A DNA stretch of 64,000 nt, taken from UBA3305 sp002373555 (GTDB lineage Bacteria; Bacillota; Clostridia; Lachnospirales; Lachnospiraceae). The stretch lies in assembly GCA_946612455.1 (NCBI GenBank), contig CAMOER010000010.1, positions 9,715 through 73,714 of the forward strand. The letters run 5' to 3'. The position numbers were made by a program, and so were the translations under genes. A model generated the notes under the pieces. That model was not told the origin of the DNA. It ran no database searches and saw only the letters and a list, made by a program, of their open reading frames with translations. The first letter of the stretch is position 1; each line of letters begins with the position of its first letter. Shown here piece by piece: positions 6,612 to 15,018 of this stretch.

Positions 6612-7946
6612 TCACATGATCCGCCAGCCGGGATGCAGTTCGTTCTTCAGAAGCCCCCGGTTCTTTTTGGCAAAGCCGAGCGGCCATTTTTCATATAAAA
6701 TCAGTATTCTGGCGCCTTCCGGCACCTGTTCGGTGCCTGTGCTGTCCACGGACTCGCCTTTTAAGTACCGCTTCAGTCTGTCGTCATCTACCGTGAGCGA
6801 GAGCGTAAAGGCCGAATCTTCCGCACGCATCGCCATGGCCAGCGCCTGCGACGGTACGAAACGTTTCCCCTTATTCTCTCCGAGCAGAAGACCGGTCCGC
6901 AGATACCGCAGTCCCGGGATCACCTTCTCGTTTCCCGGGAGGAGATAACAGAATCCGTCTTTCGAGAAGATCTTTCCGGCGCCGCGTGTACGGACGGAAA
7001 GTCCTTCCAGTCCGGGCAGGGAAACAGCCTGTTCTTCCCGGATGTCCCGTTCTGCCGGTTCTCCCTTTCTTCGCATCAATGCCAGGAAATGGCCTTCTCC
7101 GCGGACTCTGTGGGGCCAGAATTTCAATGTGCCGGGGAGCTTTCCGGACACTGCTCCGCCAACAGGTGCCAGCGGCACAAGTTCGAAGTCCTCCTGTTCC
7201 TGCAGGAAATCTTCGATCGTACCTTCGTCTTCCTCCTCCGAAAAAGTGCAGGTGGAATACAGAAGATAGCCGCCCTCCGCTGTCATCCGTCCGGCCGATC
7301 CGAGGATCTCCCGCTGCATGGCAGCGTAGTATTTCGGCCCTCTTTCCAGCCAGTCCTTCAGGATGCCCGGATCCTTCCGAACCATGCCTTCGCCTGAGCA
7401 GGGGGCATCGACCAGCACGGAATCAAAAGATTCCCGAAAATGCCGTTCCAGGTGCGCCGGCGTCTCGGCCGTCACAAAAAGATCCTTCACGCCGGCCCGC
7501 TCCAGATTCTTTAAGAGCGCTCTTCCTCTGGACGGACTGATATCATTCGAGTACAGCACGCCGTCTTTCATCTTTCCGGCCAGCTGTGTGGATTTCCCGC
7601 CCGGCGCCGCGCACAGATCCAGGACTCTCGCGCCCGGCCGCACCGGCAGAAAGGCCGCCGGCGACATCGCCGAAGGCTCCTGGATATAATATAATCCCGC
7701 AAAATAAGCCGGCTGTTCCGACGGAGCCGCGCCTTCCTTTACGTAAAAGCCCTCCTCGCACCAGCTTACAGGATCGCCTGCAACTCCGGCGAATATCTCC
7801 GTATCCGACTTCCGGCATTTGACAAGATTAAGCCGGATGCCGGCACAGGGCGCGGCATCCAGGCTCTCTTCATAGTCTTTATATTCGTCTGCCAGCAGTT
7901 CTTTCAGATGCTCTCTGAAAGCCTGCGGCAATGCATTTGCATCCAT
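6612..7946 (-). CDS. 16S rRNA (cytosine-C5) methyltransferase, RsmF/NOL1-NOP2-Sun type
   Basis: The enzyme transfers methyl from S-adenosylmethionine to C5 of a cytosine in rRNA. YYIQEPSAMSPA and VLDLCAAPGGKSTQLA (about residues 90-125) build the cofactor site. The two catalytic cysteines lie in VDAPCSGEGMVRKD and in YSTCTF. The C-terminal third, from about residue 300, matches the PUA-like extension of RsmF rather than the RsmB form, which has an NusB domain. Length is 444 residues. It starts seven bases after the pepD stop and probably shares its transcript. Confidence 0.9.
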   Translation of the reverse strand: MDANALPQAFREHLKELLADEYKDYEESLDAAPCAGIRLNLVKCRKSDTEIFAGVAGDPVSWCEEGFYVKEGAAPSEQPAYFAGLYYIQEPSAMSPAAFLPVRPGARVLDLCAAPGGKSTQLAGKMKDGVLYSNDISPSRGRALLKNLERAGVKDLFVTAETPAHLERHFRESFDSVLVDAPCSGEGMVRKDPGILKDWLERGPKYYAAMQREILGSAGRMTAEGGYLLYSTCTFSEEEDEGTIEDFLQEQEDFELVPLAPVGGAVSGKLPGTLKFWPHRVRGEGHFLALMRRKGEPAERDIREEQAVSLPGLEGLSVRTRGAGKIFSKDGFCYLLPGNEKVIPGLRYLRTGLLLGENKGKRFVPSQALAMAMRAEDSAFTLSLTVDDDRLKRYLKGESVDSTGTEQVPEGARILILYEKWPLGFAKKNRGLLKNELHPGWRIM

Positions 7947-7953
7947 CAGACGC

Positions 7954-9387
7954 TTACATCTGCTCCATCATCTGGATCAGGAAGTTCCAGACCAGTTCGA
8001 CGGAGGATAGGGACAGCCGCTCATCGGATGTATGGATATCGAACATCTGCGGTCCGACAGAGATGATGTCCATATCCGGATAGGCCGCTGCGAACAGGCC
8101 GCATTCCAGGCCGCCGTGCGTGGCTGTGATCTCCATCGTCTCGTCCGTCTCCCACTTCCATACCATCCCGGCGAGCGTCTGCAGAGGCGTGTCGAGCTTA
8201 ATGGGCCATCCGGGATAATCCGCAGAGAACTCGGCGGTTCCGCCGTAATCCTTTGTGATATTCGCGACCTCGGTCTTCAGTCTTTCCTTCTCCGCATCCA
8301 CACTGCTCCGGAGCAGATAGACCAGCTTTCCTTCCGTTTCGGTAAGCCATCCCTTGCCGAGATTCAGGGAAGTCTGCGGAAGATCGGGCATTTCTTCGCT
8401 CATCTTCATAAGGCCGTTCGGCATATCTCTGATCAGTCTTGCAAAGGCACGGGTAGATTCGAATGTCAGAGCATTCGCACTGCCGTCGCAGGAAGTGATC
8501 TCGATCTTCATATCGGGCTCTTTCTTTCTCCATCTGGCGCGCAGGATATCTGCAGCCGCTTCTGCAGCTGCCTGAACGTCCGCCGCATTCTCTTCCGGGA
8601 CAGCCAGTACGCAGTGCGAATTCTTCGGGATCGCATTTTCCGCGGTACCGCCGCTGTACTCCGCCATACCGAATCCGGTATGGCCGCTGTAGACCATTTC
8701 TCTGATGATCCTGGCCGGCATTCTGAGCGCATTCGCGCCGCCGAGATGGATCTTCTCTCCGGAGTGGCCACCCTTCATCCCGGTGATCTCGATCTGAATG
8801 AGCTTTCCGCTGATCTCTTTCCGTTCAATCGGGAGGGTCAGCTCTGCAGTCGCACCGCCGGCGCAGCCGATCACGACCGAGCCTTCATCACAGTGATCCA
8901 GGTTGATCATCCTGGGTGCTTTCAGCGTGCTCATATCAAGCGCCTTCGCGCCGAGCATGCCGACTTCTTCATTCGCTGTAAATACGATGATCAGCGGCGG
9001 ATGCGGGATATCATCAGTCTCGATGAGTGCGAGGCAGAGCGCAACGCCGATGCCGTCGTCCGCGCCAAGCGTCGTTCCTTCGGCAGAGATCCAGTCATCC
9101 TCTTCGACCAGCCGCAGGCTGTCCTTCGAAAAATCAAACGTCACACCTGCGGCCACTGCGGGCACCATATCCAGATGCGCCTGCAGGATCACGGGCGGCT
9201 CAAATCTTCTGCTGGATGTGCCGGGCACTCTGATCACAACATTGCAGGCTTCATCCTTTGTGACTTCAAGACCTCTCTTCTTTGCGAAATCCACACAGTA
9301 ATCACTGATCGCTTCCATCTGGAAGGACGGATGGGGAATGGTGCAGATCTCACGGAAATACTTCATGACATTGTGTGCTGAACGCAT
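7954..9387 (-). CDS. pepD: Aminoacyl-histidine dipeptidase (PepD, peptidase M20C)
   Basis: PepD is a cytosolic zinc dipeptidase that hydrolyses Xaa-His and other dipeptides. Zinc and catalytic motifs are LQAHLDMVP near residue 70, TLGADDGIGVA near 105 and TANEEVGMLGA near 137, with INLDHCDEG and a C-terminal ATHGGLECG. The 477-residue length and the inserted lid domain are normal for M20C. The ATG follows AAGGAGGAATCGATAT. The gene probably heads the transcript that continues with the rRNA methyltransferase. Confidence 0.95.
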   Translation of the reverse strand: MRSAHNVMKYFREICTIPHPSFQMEAISDYCVDFAKKRGLEVTKDEACNVVIRVPGTSSRRFEPPVILQAHLDMVPAVAAGVTFDFSKDSLRLVEEDDWISAEGTTLGADDGIGVALCLALIETDDIPHPPLIIVFTANEEVGMLGAKALDMSTLKAPRMINLDHCDEGSVVIGCAGGATAELTLPIERKEISGKLIQIEITGMKGGHSGEKIHLGGANALRMPARIIREMVYSGHTGFGMAEYSGGTAENAIPKNSHCVLAVPEENAADVQAAAEAAADILRARWRKKEPDMKIEITSCDGSANALTFESTRAFARLIRDMPNGLMKMSEEMPDLPQTSLNLGKGWLTETEGKLVYLLRSSVDAEKERLKTEVANITKDYGGTAEFSADYPGWPIKLDTPLQTLAGMVWKWETDETMEITATHGGLECGLFAAAYPDMDIISVGPQMFDIHTSDERLSLSSVELVWNFLIQMMEQM

Positions 9388-9463
9388 ATATCGATTCCTC
9401 CTTATCTAAAACAGGGAGCCGCCGCAGCCGGAGCTCCCTCAAAATGATCTGATCAGTTCTTTC

Positions 9464-10105
9464 TCATTCGCCGAGAGGAAGATCAATGGCGAAATCATCA
9501 TCATCGGAAGCGCTGCTGATCGCGATATCGGGAAGCGGCTCTTCCTCCTCCTCCGCCGCTTCTCCCGCAGCCATGCCGAGCTCTCTGCGGTTCGCAGTGA
9601 TGACATCATAGCTGGAGCGCATCTGGTTCAGATACGCATCAAAGCGGGCCTTGGAATCATCCATCGAATGCGAAATGATCGTCTGCAGATTCTTCAGCGC
9701 GCTGTCGGTATAGTTCATGGCACCTTCTCTGACCGCATTGGCTTCGGTCACGGCACCGTCGATGATCGCCTGCGCCTGCGACTGGGCCTCTTCCACGATA
9801 TCGCGGGCCTGTCTGTTCGCAAGCTGTACGACTTCCGACTGATCCACGAGCGCCTGGGACTCACGCTGTGCGTCCGCGATCATCACGTCTGCCTTCTGCT
9901 GGGCATCCGCCATGATGGCATCCTTGCTTGCGATGATCTTCTGATATTTCTTTATTTCCTCGGGCGTGCTCATCCGAAGCTCCACCAGCATCTCGTCGAT
10001 CACATCCTTCTCCACGATGATCTTCTTGCTGCCGGAAAATGCCTGCGGTTTGCATCCGTCAAGATATTCTTCGATTTCACTGATGATCTGTTCGATCTTG
10101 CTCAT
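9464..10105 (-). CDS. Coiled-coil protein with acidic tail, function unknown
   Basis: I cannot name this protein with certainty. Residues about 50-155 form one long helix rich in Ala, Gln and Glu (MIADAQRESQALVDQSEVVQ, ARDIVEEAQSQAQAIIDGAV), like DivIVA-type or ATPase-subunit-E/H-like coiled coils. The last 40 residues are strongly acidic (EEEEEPLPD, SDDDDFAIDLP). The ATG has a good ribosome binding site (AGGAGGATAAGAAAA) and overlaps the end of coaD by 29 bases, so translation is probably coupled. A role in the cell envelope or division is possible but is only a guess. Confidence 0.8.
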   Translation of the reverse strand: MSKIEQIISEIEEYLDGCKPQAFSGSKKIIVEKDVIDEMLVELRMSTPEEIKKYQKIIASKDAIMADAQQKADVMIADAQRESQALVDQSEVVQLANRQARDIVEEAQSQAQAIIDGAVTEANAVREGAMNYTDSALKNLQTIISHSMDDSKARFDAYLNQMRSSYDVITANRRELGMAAGEAAEEEEEPLPDIAISSASDDDDFAIDLPLGE

Positions 10106-10637
10106 TTTTCTTATCCTCCTGGCTCCCTTTATTGTCTGCGGATATGGGATTGCATCGGCTCATCACCTCAGGGACCAGGCTGTCGGGGATAAATCTCTTG
10201 ATATTCCCGCCGTAGGAAGCGACTTCCTTCACCACGCTCGAACTAAGATACGCGTAGCGGAGATCCGTCGTAAGGAAAATGGTGTCTATGCCCGGACACA
10301 TGGTCCTGTTCATCTGAGCCATCTGCAGTTCGTATTCAAAATCTGTCACGGCGCGCAGTCCGCGCACGATGAATTCGGCATGCTCACGCTTGGCAAAATC
10401 CACCAGAAGCCCGCCGAATGAGCAGACCCTCACATTGTCAATATGAGAAGTCACACTCTGTATCATCTTAACACGTTCTTCCGCCAAAAACAACGGCTTT
10501 TTTGCCGCATTTACGAGAACGCCGACGATCAGAATATCAAAGAGTCTCGAGGATCTTTCGATGATATCCAGATGTCCCAGCGTGATCGGATCAAAGCTCC
10601 CGGGATAGATGCCGATCCGGATTTTTTTATCTTCCAT
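10077..10637 (-). CDS. coaD: Phosphopantetheine adenylyltransferase
   Basis: CoaD transfers AMP from ATP to 4'-phosphopantetheine, the penultimate step of coenzyme A synthesis. The nucleotidyltransferase signature GIYPGSFDPITLGHLDIIER opens the protein, and RGLRAVTDFEYELQMAQMN and YLSSSVVKEVASYGG follow. The start at 10637 has AGAAGGAGTACC in front and overlaps rsmD by 11 bases; a longer frame would begin inside rsmD. After the usual end at residue about 160 there is a polar tail of about 20 residues. Confidence 0.95.
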   Translation of the reverse strand: MEDKKIRIGIYPGSFDPITLGHLDIIERSSRLFDILIVGVLVNAAKKPLFLAEERVKMIQSVTSHIDNVRVCSFGGLLVDFAKREHAEFIVRGLRAVTDFEYELQMAQMNRTMCPGIDTIFLTTDLRYAYLSSSVVKEVASYGGNIKRFIPDSLVPEVMSRCNPISADNKGSQEDKKNEQDRTDHQ

Positions 10638-11193
10638 TGGTACTCCTTCTGATAAAAACATGCATATTCGTCTTGTATTCCTTCCGCCGGTACTCCGCAA
10701 GGCCGATGCCGGCCAGGAAGGACAGATCCAGATCATCCGCAGCCTCCGCCACGATGATCGTATCCTCATCGATCAGCGATGACGAAGCCAGGAAGGATAA
10801 GGTTCCCTCATATCGGCCCGCCGCATACGGCGGATCCATAAAGATGATATCGAAGCATTTTCCTTCCCTGTCCAGGCCGGGCAGAACGGCAAGCACGTCT
10901 CCCGGCATCACACGGGCGTCCGCGTCCAGCTTCGTGTGCGCAAGATTTTCCCGGATGACCTTTACGGCGCGCATATCCTTTTCAACGAACACGCACGCTG
11001 CGGCGCCGCGGCTGAGCGCCTCGATGCCGATCGCACCGCTCCCCGCGAACAAGTCCAGAAAACGGGCGCCGGGAATATACGGCGCCAGTATATTGAATAA
11101 TGTTTCCTTATATTTGTCCGTCGTCGGACGTGTTGTATACCCCGGAACGCTCTTTAAGAGAAGCCTTCCGGCCTTTCCCGCAATCACTCTCAT
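10627..11193 (-). CDS. rsmD: 16S rRNA (guanine966-N2)-methyltransferase RsmD
   Basis: RsmD methylates G966 of 16S rRNA using S-adenosylmethionine. The protein begins MRVIAGKAGRLLLK, has TRPTTDKYKETLFNIL, the cofactor loop FLDLFAGSGAIGIEALSRGA near residue 45 and the catalytic FMDPPYAAGRYE near residue 120. The 188 residues are the normal length. The rsmD-coaD pair with overlapping ends is a widespread Firmicute arrangement. Confidence 0.95.
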   Translation of the reverse strand: MRVIAGKAGRLLLKSVPGYTTRPTTDKYKETLFNILAPYIPGARFLDLFAGSGAIGIEALSRGAAACVFVEKDMRAVKVIRENLAHTKLDADARVMPGDVLAVLPGLDREGKCFDIIFMDPPYAAGRYEGTLSFLASSSLIDEDTIIVAEAADDLDLSFLAGIGLAEYRRKEYKTNMHVFIRRSTNGR

Positions 11194-11209
11194 CGGTCGT
11201 ATTCTCCGG

Positions 11210-12229
11210 TCAGTTGAATCCGTAGATCTTCTGCGCCAGTCCGTAGACCCTCTCGCACATGGTCCTGCCGGCCTCGCCCGGGAGATGCGCGGCGATGCCG
11301 AGCGGCGTCAGCCGGAGCTTTCTGTACATGGCCGGGCGCGTATCCTTCAGATACTGCCACAGATCTTCCTTCATCTGCAGTTTCTCCGGATCGTGCGAAC
11401 GGATCGCCATGATCGAGGAAATGATCGTCATGATCAGCAGATAGCTGTACATGTAGCGGGCGACCTTTTTATCGGGAAGCGCCTCCAGATCGCAGTCGTC
11501 GATCATCAGTCGGTTTACCCGGATCTGCTGGTCGAGCCGGTTGATCATGATCTTCTCGTTGACGGACTGGTCCTCTCTCCCGATATAGTATTTGTAGAAA
11601 TTCTCATTCAGATAGTACAGCTTCTTCACATACGGCAGGGGATGATAGACAAAATAATTATCCACATAGAAGGTATGCTTCGGCAGTTTCATTTCGCATT
11701 CCTTCAGCATCTTCGTTCTGTAGATGACCGAATGCATGAGGATATACTGGCCGGTATGGAGCCTGCCCATATCCTGCCAGGAAAAGATCTTGCCCTGCGG
11801 GAATGCATTGTCATAACGCATCACCTTCTTGTGCGAAGCACCTTCCTTGTCATAGACGAAATTGCACACGAGCATATCGACATACTCTCCGGCCTCCGTC
11901 AGATCCCGCAGCGTCTCCAGCACCTTCTTATAGGACTTTCTGCTGACATGATCATCCGAATCGACGACCTTGAAGTACTTTCCGGTGGCGTGCATGAGCC
12001 CGGTGTTGACGGCCTCGCCGTGACCGCCGTTCTCCTGGTGGACCGCCTTCACGATATCCGGATATTTCGCGGCATATTCATCCGCGATGCGGGCTGTATC
12101 ATCCTTAAAAGAACCGTCATCGACAATAATGATCTCCACATATTTCCCGCCGGGCAGAAGTGACTTGATGCACTTCTCCATGTAGGCAGCGGAATTGTAG
12201 CAGGGGATCGCAACTGATAATAACTTCAT
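11210..12229 (-). CDS. Glycosyltransferase family 2
   Basis: A cytoplasmic or membrane-associated glycosyltransferase of GT-A fold. Residues 1-30 read LLSVAIPCYNSAAYMEKCI, followed by EIIIVDDGSFKDDT, and the metal-binding DxD region is KYFKVVDSDDHVSRKSYKK near residue 90. The 339 residues comprise the catalytic domain and a helical C-terminal extension without clear membrane helices. Acceptor and donor sugars are unknown. The ATG follows AGGAGGTTTT; the gene lies between the nitroreductase and rsmD on the same strand. Confidence 0.88.
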   Translation of the reverse strand: MKLLSVAIPCYNSAAYMEKCIKSLLPGGKYVEIIIVDDGSFKDDTARIADEYAAKYPDIVKAVHQENGGHGEAVNTGLMHATGKYFKVVDSDDHVSRKSYKKVLETLRDLTEAGEYVDMLVCNFVYDKEGASHKKVMRYDNAFPQGKIFSWQDMGRLHTGQYILMHSVIYRTKMLKECEMKLPKHTFYVDNYFVYHPLPYVKKLYYLNENFYKYYIGREDQSVNEKIMINRLDQQIRVNRLMIDDCDLEALPDKKVARYMYSYLLIMTIISSIMAIRSHDPEKLQMKEDLWQYLKDTRPAMYRKLRLTPLGIAAHLPGEAGRTMCERVYGLAQKIYGFN

Positions 12230-12241
12230 AAAACCTCCTGA

Positions 12242-12772
12242 TCAGACGCGGACAATATAATCTTTCTTATGCGTGATCACTCTTTCCTCTCCGTCGGGAT
12301 AGCCGAGGATGCAGTGGCCGATGCCGCGGAACCGCTCCGGGATCCCCCACTCCGCAAGAAGCGCCTTGCCTTCCGGCATGTCGAAGATCGGCTCTGCGCG
12401 GTAGATATAGCAGGATCCGATCCCGAGGGAATACGCCGCATTCACCATGTTGCCGAGCACGAGCACACCGTCGTCATGCCAGGTGGCATTGACTTCCGGG
12501 TCCGCGAGCACAACAACGACGGTCGGCGCACCGTAGAGCGCATCGATCTGATCGTTTCCGAGCACCTTCTGATGGAGCTTTTTCAGGCGTTCGATCGTAT
12601 CGGCATCCTGGATGACAACGATCTTCGCCGGCTGCGTATTCCGTCCGCTGGGCGCGTTCACCGCCGCAGCCAGGATCTGCTCCAGCTCTGTCTCGAGGAT
12701 CTGTTCCTTCTTGAATTTCCGCATGCTTCTGCGGCTGACGAGCGTCTTTATGGTATCATTCATCATTTCCAT
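12242..12772 (-). CDS. Nitroreductase-family flavoprotein
   Basis: An FMN-dependent NAD(P)H oxidoreductase; the natural substrate is not evident. The sequence TIKTLVSRRSMRKFKKEQI, then AAVNAPSGRNTQPAKIVVI, and GNMVNAAYSLGIGSCYIYRA are the FMN- and phosphate-binding motifs of the family. The 176 residues are the usual length. It starts 17 bases after the NYN-domain gene and is followed within 12 bases by the glycosyltransferase, so the three are probably one transcript. Confidence 0.9.
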   Translation of the reverse strand: MEMMNDTIKTLVSRRSMRKFKKEQILETELEQILAAAVNAPSGRNTQPAKIVVIQDADTIERLKKLHQKVLGNDQIDALYGAPTVVVVLADPEVNATWHDDGVLVLGNMVNAAYSLGIGSCYIYRAEPIFDMPEGKALLAEWGIPERFRGIGHCILGYPDGEERVITHKKDYIVRV

Positions 12773-12789
12773 AGTCCTGTTCTCCCGCT

Positions 12790-13797
12790 TTATTTTTTTC
12801 TTCTGGAGGTCCTGTGCGGCTCGGTACCGTCCCGGCCGTATTCCTCGTAGTAGTAGTAATCATGGCTCAGCCGTACCGAATTGTCGCGGATCTCGAACTG
12901 CGGCAGGCTCTTGATGAAGCTGGAAAATCTTGCGAATCCATACTGTTTGACATGAAATCCGGGAAACGCCTTCTTGATCTCGTCATTGATGATGCTGAGG
13001 TTCGAGACTTCTCCACCGTTCTCTTCCAGGATCAGTTCGATCTCCCGCTCGACTTCGCTGATCGGCACCTCGGACCGCTTGTCCACAACGTAATAGGTGG
13101 TGCCTTCCTTGACGACCTCGAATTCGTCCAGGCTTTCCAGGAAGGTGGAAAGCTTCGAGAAGCCGTAGTTCCGGACATCGAATTCAGAGAAACGCTTTGC
13201 CAGGAAATTGCCCATATCGGCCATGCCGGTCATCTTTCCCTGGTTCGTATTCTCCGTCATCATCTTGAAGATGGCCTTCTTGATATCGTGAATGCTCGTG
13301 ATATCGGCCTTGTCCAGTTCACCCGTGACCGGTGCCGGCGAATGACTGTCCGCTTCCGCCTGGGATATGACGTCCAGGATCTTGAAGGTGTCGCAGGCGG
13401 CCCGGAACGGCTTCGGCGTCTTGCTCTCGCCCATGCCGAGGACGAACATGCCCGCCTCCCGCAGCCGCTGCGCAAGCTTTGTAAAATCCGAATCCGACGA
13501 AACCAGGCAGAACCCTTCCACGCTGTGGGAATACAGGATGTCCATGGCGTCGATGATCATGGCCGAATCCGTGGAATTCTTGCCTGTTGTATAGCTGTAC
13601 TGCTGGATGGGGTTCACGGACCATTCCAGAATCACGTCCTTCCATCCGCGCTTTGTCTGGTCCGTCCAGTCCCCGTAGATCCGCTTATAGGTAGCCGTAC
13701 CGAAGTCGGAGATCTCCTCCAGAATATACTTGATATACTTTGGCGAAACATTGTCCGCATCGATCAGCACGGCAAATCTTCTTTCTTTATCTTCCAC
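12790..13797 (-). CDS. NYN-domain (PIN-like) RNase with two OST-HTH/LOTUS domains
   Basis: Residues 1-145 form a NYN domain of the PIN-like nuclease fold. Its acidic residues lie in FAVLIDADNVSPKY, NSTDSAMIIDAMD and LVSSDSDFTKLAQRL, the expected metal cluster. Two winged-helix OST-HTH (LOTUS) repeats follow, about 165-240 (GNFLAKRFSEFDVRNYGFSK) and about 250-320 (IKKAFPGFHVKQYGFARF). LOTUS domains bind RNA, including G-rich or structured RNA, in eukaryotic proteins; the bacterial versions are poorly studied. The tail is rich in Tyr and basic residues. It has its own promoter at 13883-13911 and heads the run to the glycosyltransferase. Confidence 0.9.
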   Translation of the reverse strand: MEDKERRFAVLIDADNVSPKYIKYILEEISDFGTATYKRIYGDWTDQTKRGWKDVILEWSVNPIQQYSYTTGKNSTDSAMIIDAMDILYSHSVEGFCLVSSDSDFTKLAQRLREAGMFVLGMGESKTPKPFRAACDTFKILDVISQAEADSHSPAPVTGELDKADITSIHDIKKAIFKMMTENTNQGKMTGMADMGNFLAKRFSEFDVRNYGFSKLSTFLESLDEFEVVKEGTTYYVVDKRSEVPISEVEREIELILEENGGEVSNLSIINDEIKKAFPGFHVKQYGFARFSSFIKSLPQFEIRDNSVRLSHDYYYYEEYGRDGTEPHRTSRRKK

Positions 13798-13882
13798 GTT
13801 GTCCTCTCTTTATCTGTTCGAAATGTACTGTCCGGGATACCGCTTTGTTCCGGATCTCACGACTTGTACGTTTAATGACAAA

Positions 13883-13911
13883 AGTATAAGCGATATCCCG
13901 TCAAAATTCAA
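13883..13911 (-). promoter_or_regulatory. Promoter of the NYN-LOTUS gene
   Basis: On the minus strand TTGAAT (13911-13906) and TATACT (13888-13883) are separated by 17 bases. The leader is about 75 bases. It probably serves the whole run down to the glycosyltransferase gene. Confidence 0.7.
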
Positions 13912-13938
13912 GAAAAGGGGGAAATTTCAGGGACGCCC

Positions 13939-14835
13939 TTAAATCCTGCTGTCCTTATTCATCGCGTGCGCCTGACGGATCACGGTCTTCATTTCCTCGG
14001 TGACCCACTTATTTTTGTGATAGAAAAGCTGCCGGTACATCTTCAGCCGGACACCCTCCACATTGATGATGGACAGTTCCCCTTTTTTTACCGCTTCCTC
14101 CACTGCCAGCCGGGGCAGGAAGGATACGCCCTGATTCGCCTGGATCATCCGGATGATGACATCCGTATTGCCGGTCTCGAAGAACGGGCGCACATCCAGG
14201 TGCTGCTCCATGAACAGATTATCCAGCACTTTCCGGTAATTGGTGTCCTGCTCTGTCAGGAACAGCGGAAGCGCCGTAAGCTCCTTCAGCGTCACAGATG
14301 CCGCCTTCGCAAGATACGACCGCGAAGAAGCCACGAACACGATCTCTTCCGGAGCCTCCAGCGTCTTCACCCAGGCCGGATCACTGATCGGATTGTCCAG
14401 AAGATACAGCATGTCGAGCTGATTATGATTCAGCATATCCATCAGTTCCTGCGGCGTGCTGGTGATGACTTTCAGATGGGTCTCCGGCAGATGGATATAA
14501 AAATACCGCACCATCTGCGGGATCCGCACTGCCAGGAGAGAATCCAGGGTTCCCATGCGCAGAGAATAACTGCGGTACACCTTTCCTGTAATCGCCCTGT
14601 AAGCCTGGTCCTGCGTCCGCAGGATCTCTCTGGCATATTTCTCAAACTCCCTGCCCTGCGGCGTCAGATCGATCTTCCTGCCGATGCGGTCAAAAAATCT
14701 TGTATGAAATTCCTGTTCCAGCTGCTGGATCTGGATGGTTACGGCCGCCTGGGTATAGCCGAGCGATTCCGCCGCTTTGGAAAAACTCTGCTGTTCTATG
14801 ATATTGATGAATGTCACCAGCTGTCTAATCTCCAT
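13939..14835 (-). CDS. LysR-family transcriptional regulator
   Basis: The N-terminal 60 residues are a LysR winged helix (FINIIEQQSFSKAAESLGYT, AAVTIQIQQLEQEF), followed by the periplasmic-binding-like effector domain; length is 298 residues. It is divergent from a symporter and the L-serine dehydratase genes, so it most likely senses serine or a derived metabolite and activates that operon. The intergenic stretch carries LysR-like dyads. This regulatory link is inferred from gene order only. Confidence 0.92.
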   Translation of the reverse strand: MEIRQLVTFINIIEQQSFSKAAESLGYTQAAVTIQIQQLEQEFHTRFFDRIGRKIDLTPQGREFEKYAREILRTQDQAYRAITGKVYRSYSLRMGTLDSLLAVRIPQMVRYFYIHLPETHLKVITSTPQELMDMLNHNQLDMLYLLDNPISDPAWVKTLEAPEEIVFVASSRSYLAKAASVTLKELTALPLFLTEQDTNYRKVLDNLFMEQHLDVRPFFETGNTDVIIRMIQANQGVSFLPRLAVEEAVKKGELSIINVEGVRLKMYRQLFYHKNKWVTEEMKTVIRQAHAMNKDSRI

Positions 14836-14863
14836 ATACTCCCCCTGAAAATCAATAAAAAAT

Positions 14864-14896
14864 ATTTAACCAAAGAATAAATTACTTAAATTGGTT
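14864..14896. promoter_or_regulatory. Probable LysR binding site in the divergent promoter region
   Basis: ATTTA-N9-TAAAT (14864-14882) has the T-N11-A dyad form of LysR sites. An overlapping second dyad AACCAA...TTGGTT spans 14868-14896. They lie 30-60 bases upstream of the lysR start codon in an AT-rich region between lysR and the symporter gene. Confidence 0.5.
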
Positions 14897-15018
14897 TTTA
14901 TTTTACATCAATGATATATTCTAGACAAGTTAAACATTCGATCGATCTGTTTTAACAAAATCACACGCAGTACTTCCGCCCCAGAGATCTCCGGAGGTAT
15001 TTTCAGAGGAGATATGTC

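Noticed and set aside
8032..9381. A 449-codon plus-strand open frame antisense to pepD
   Set aside because: It mirrors pepD almost exactly, has no domain similarity and no ribosome binding site; pepD is certain.
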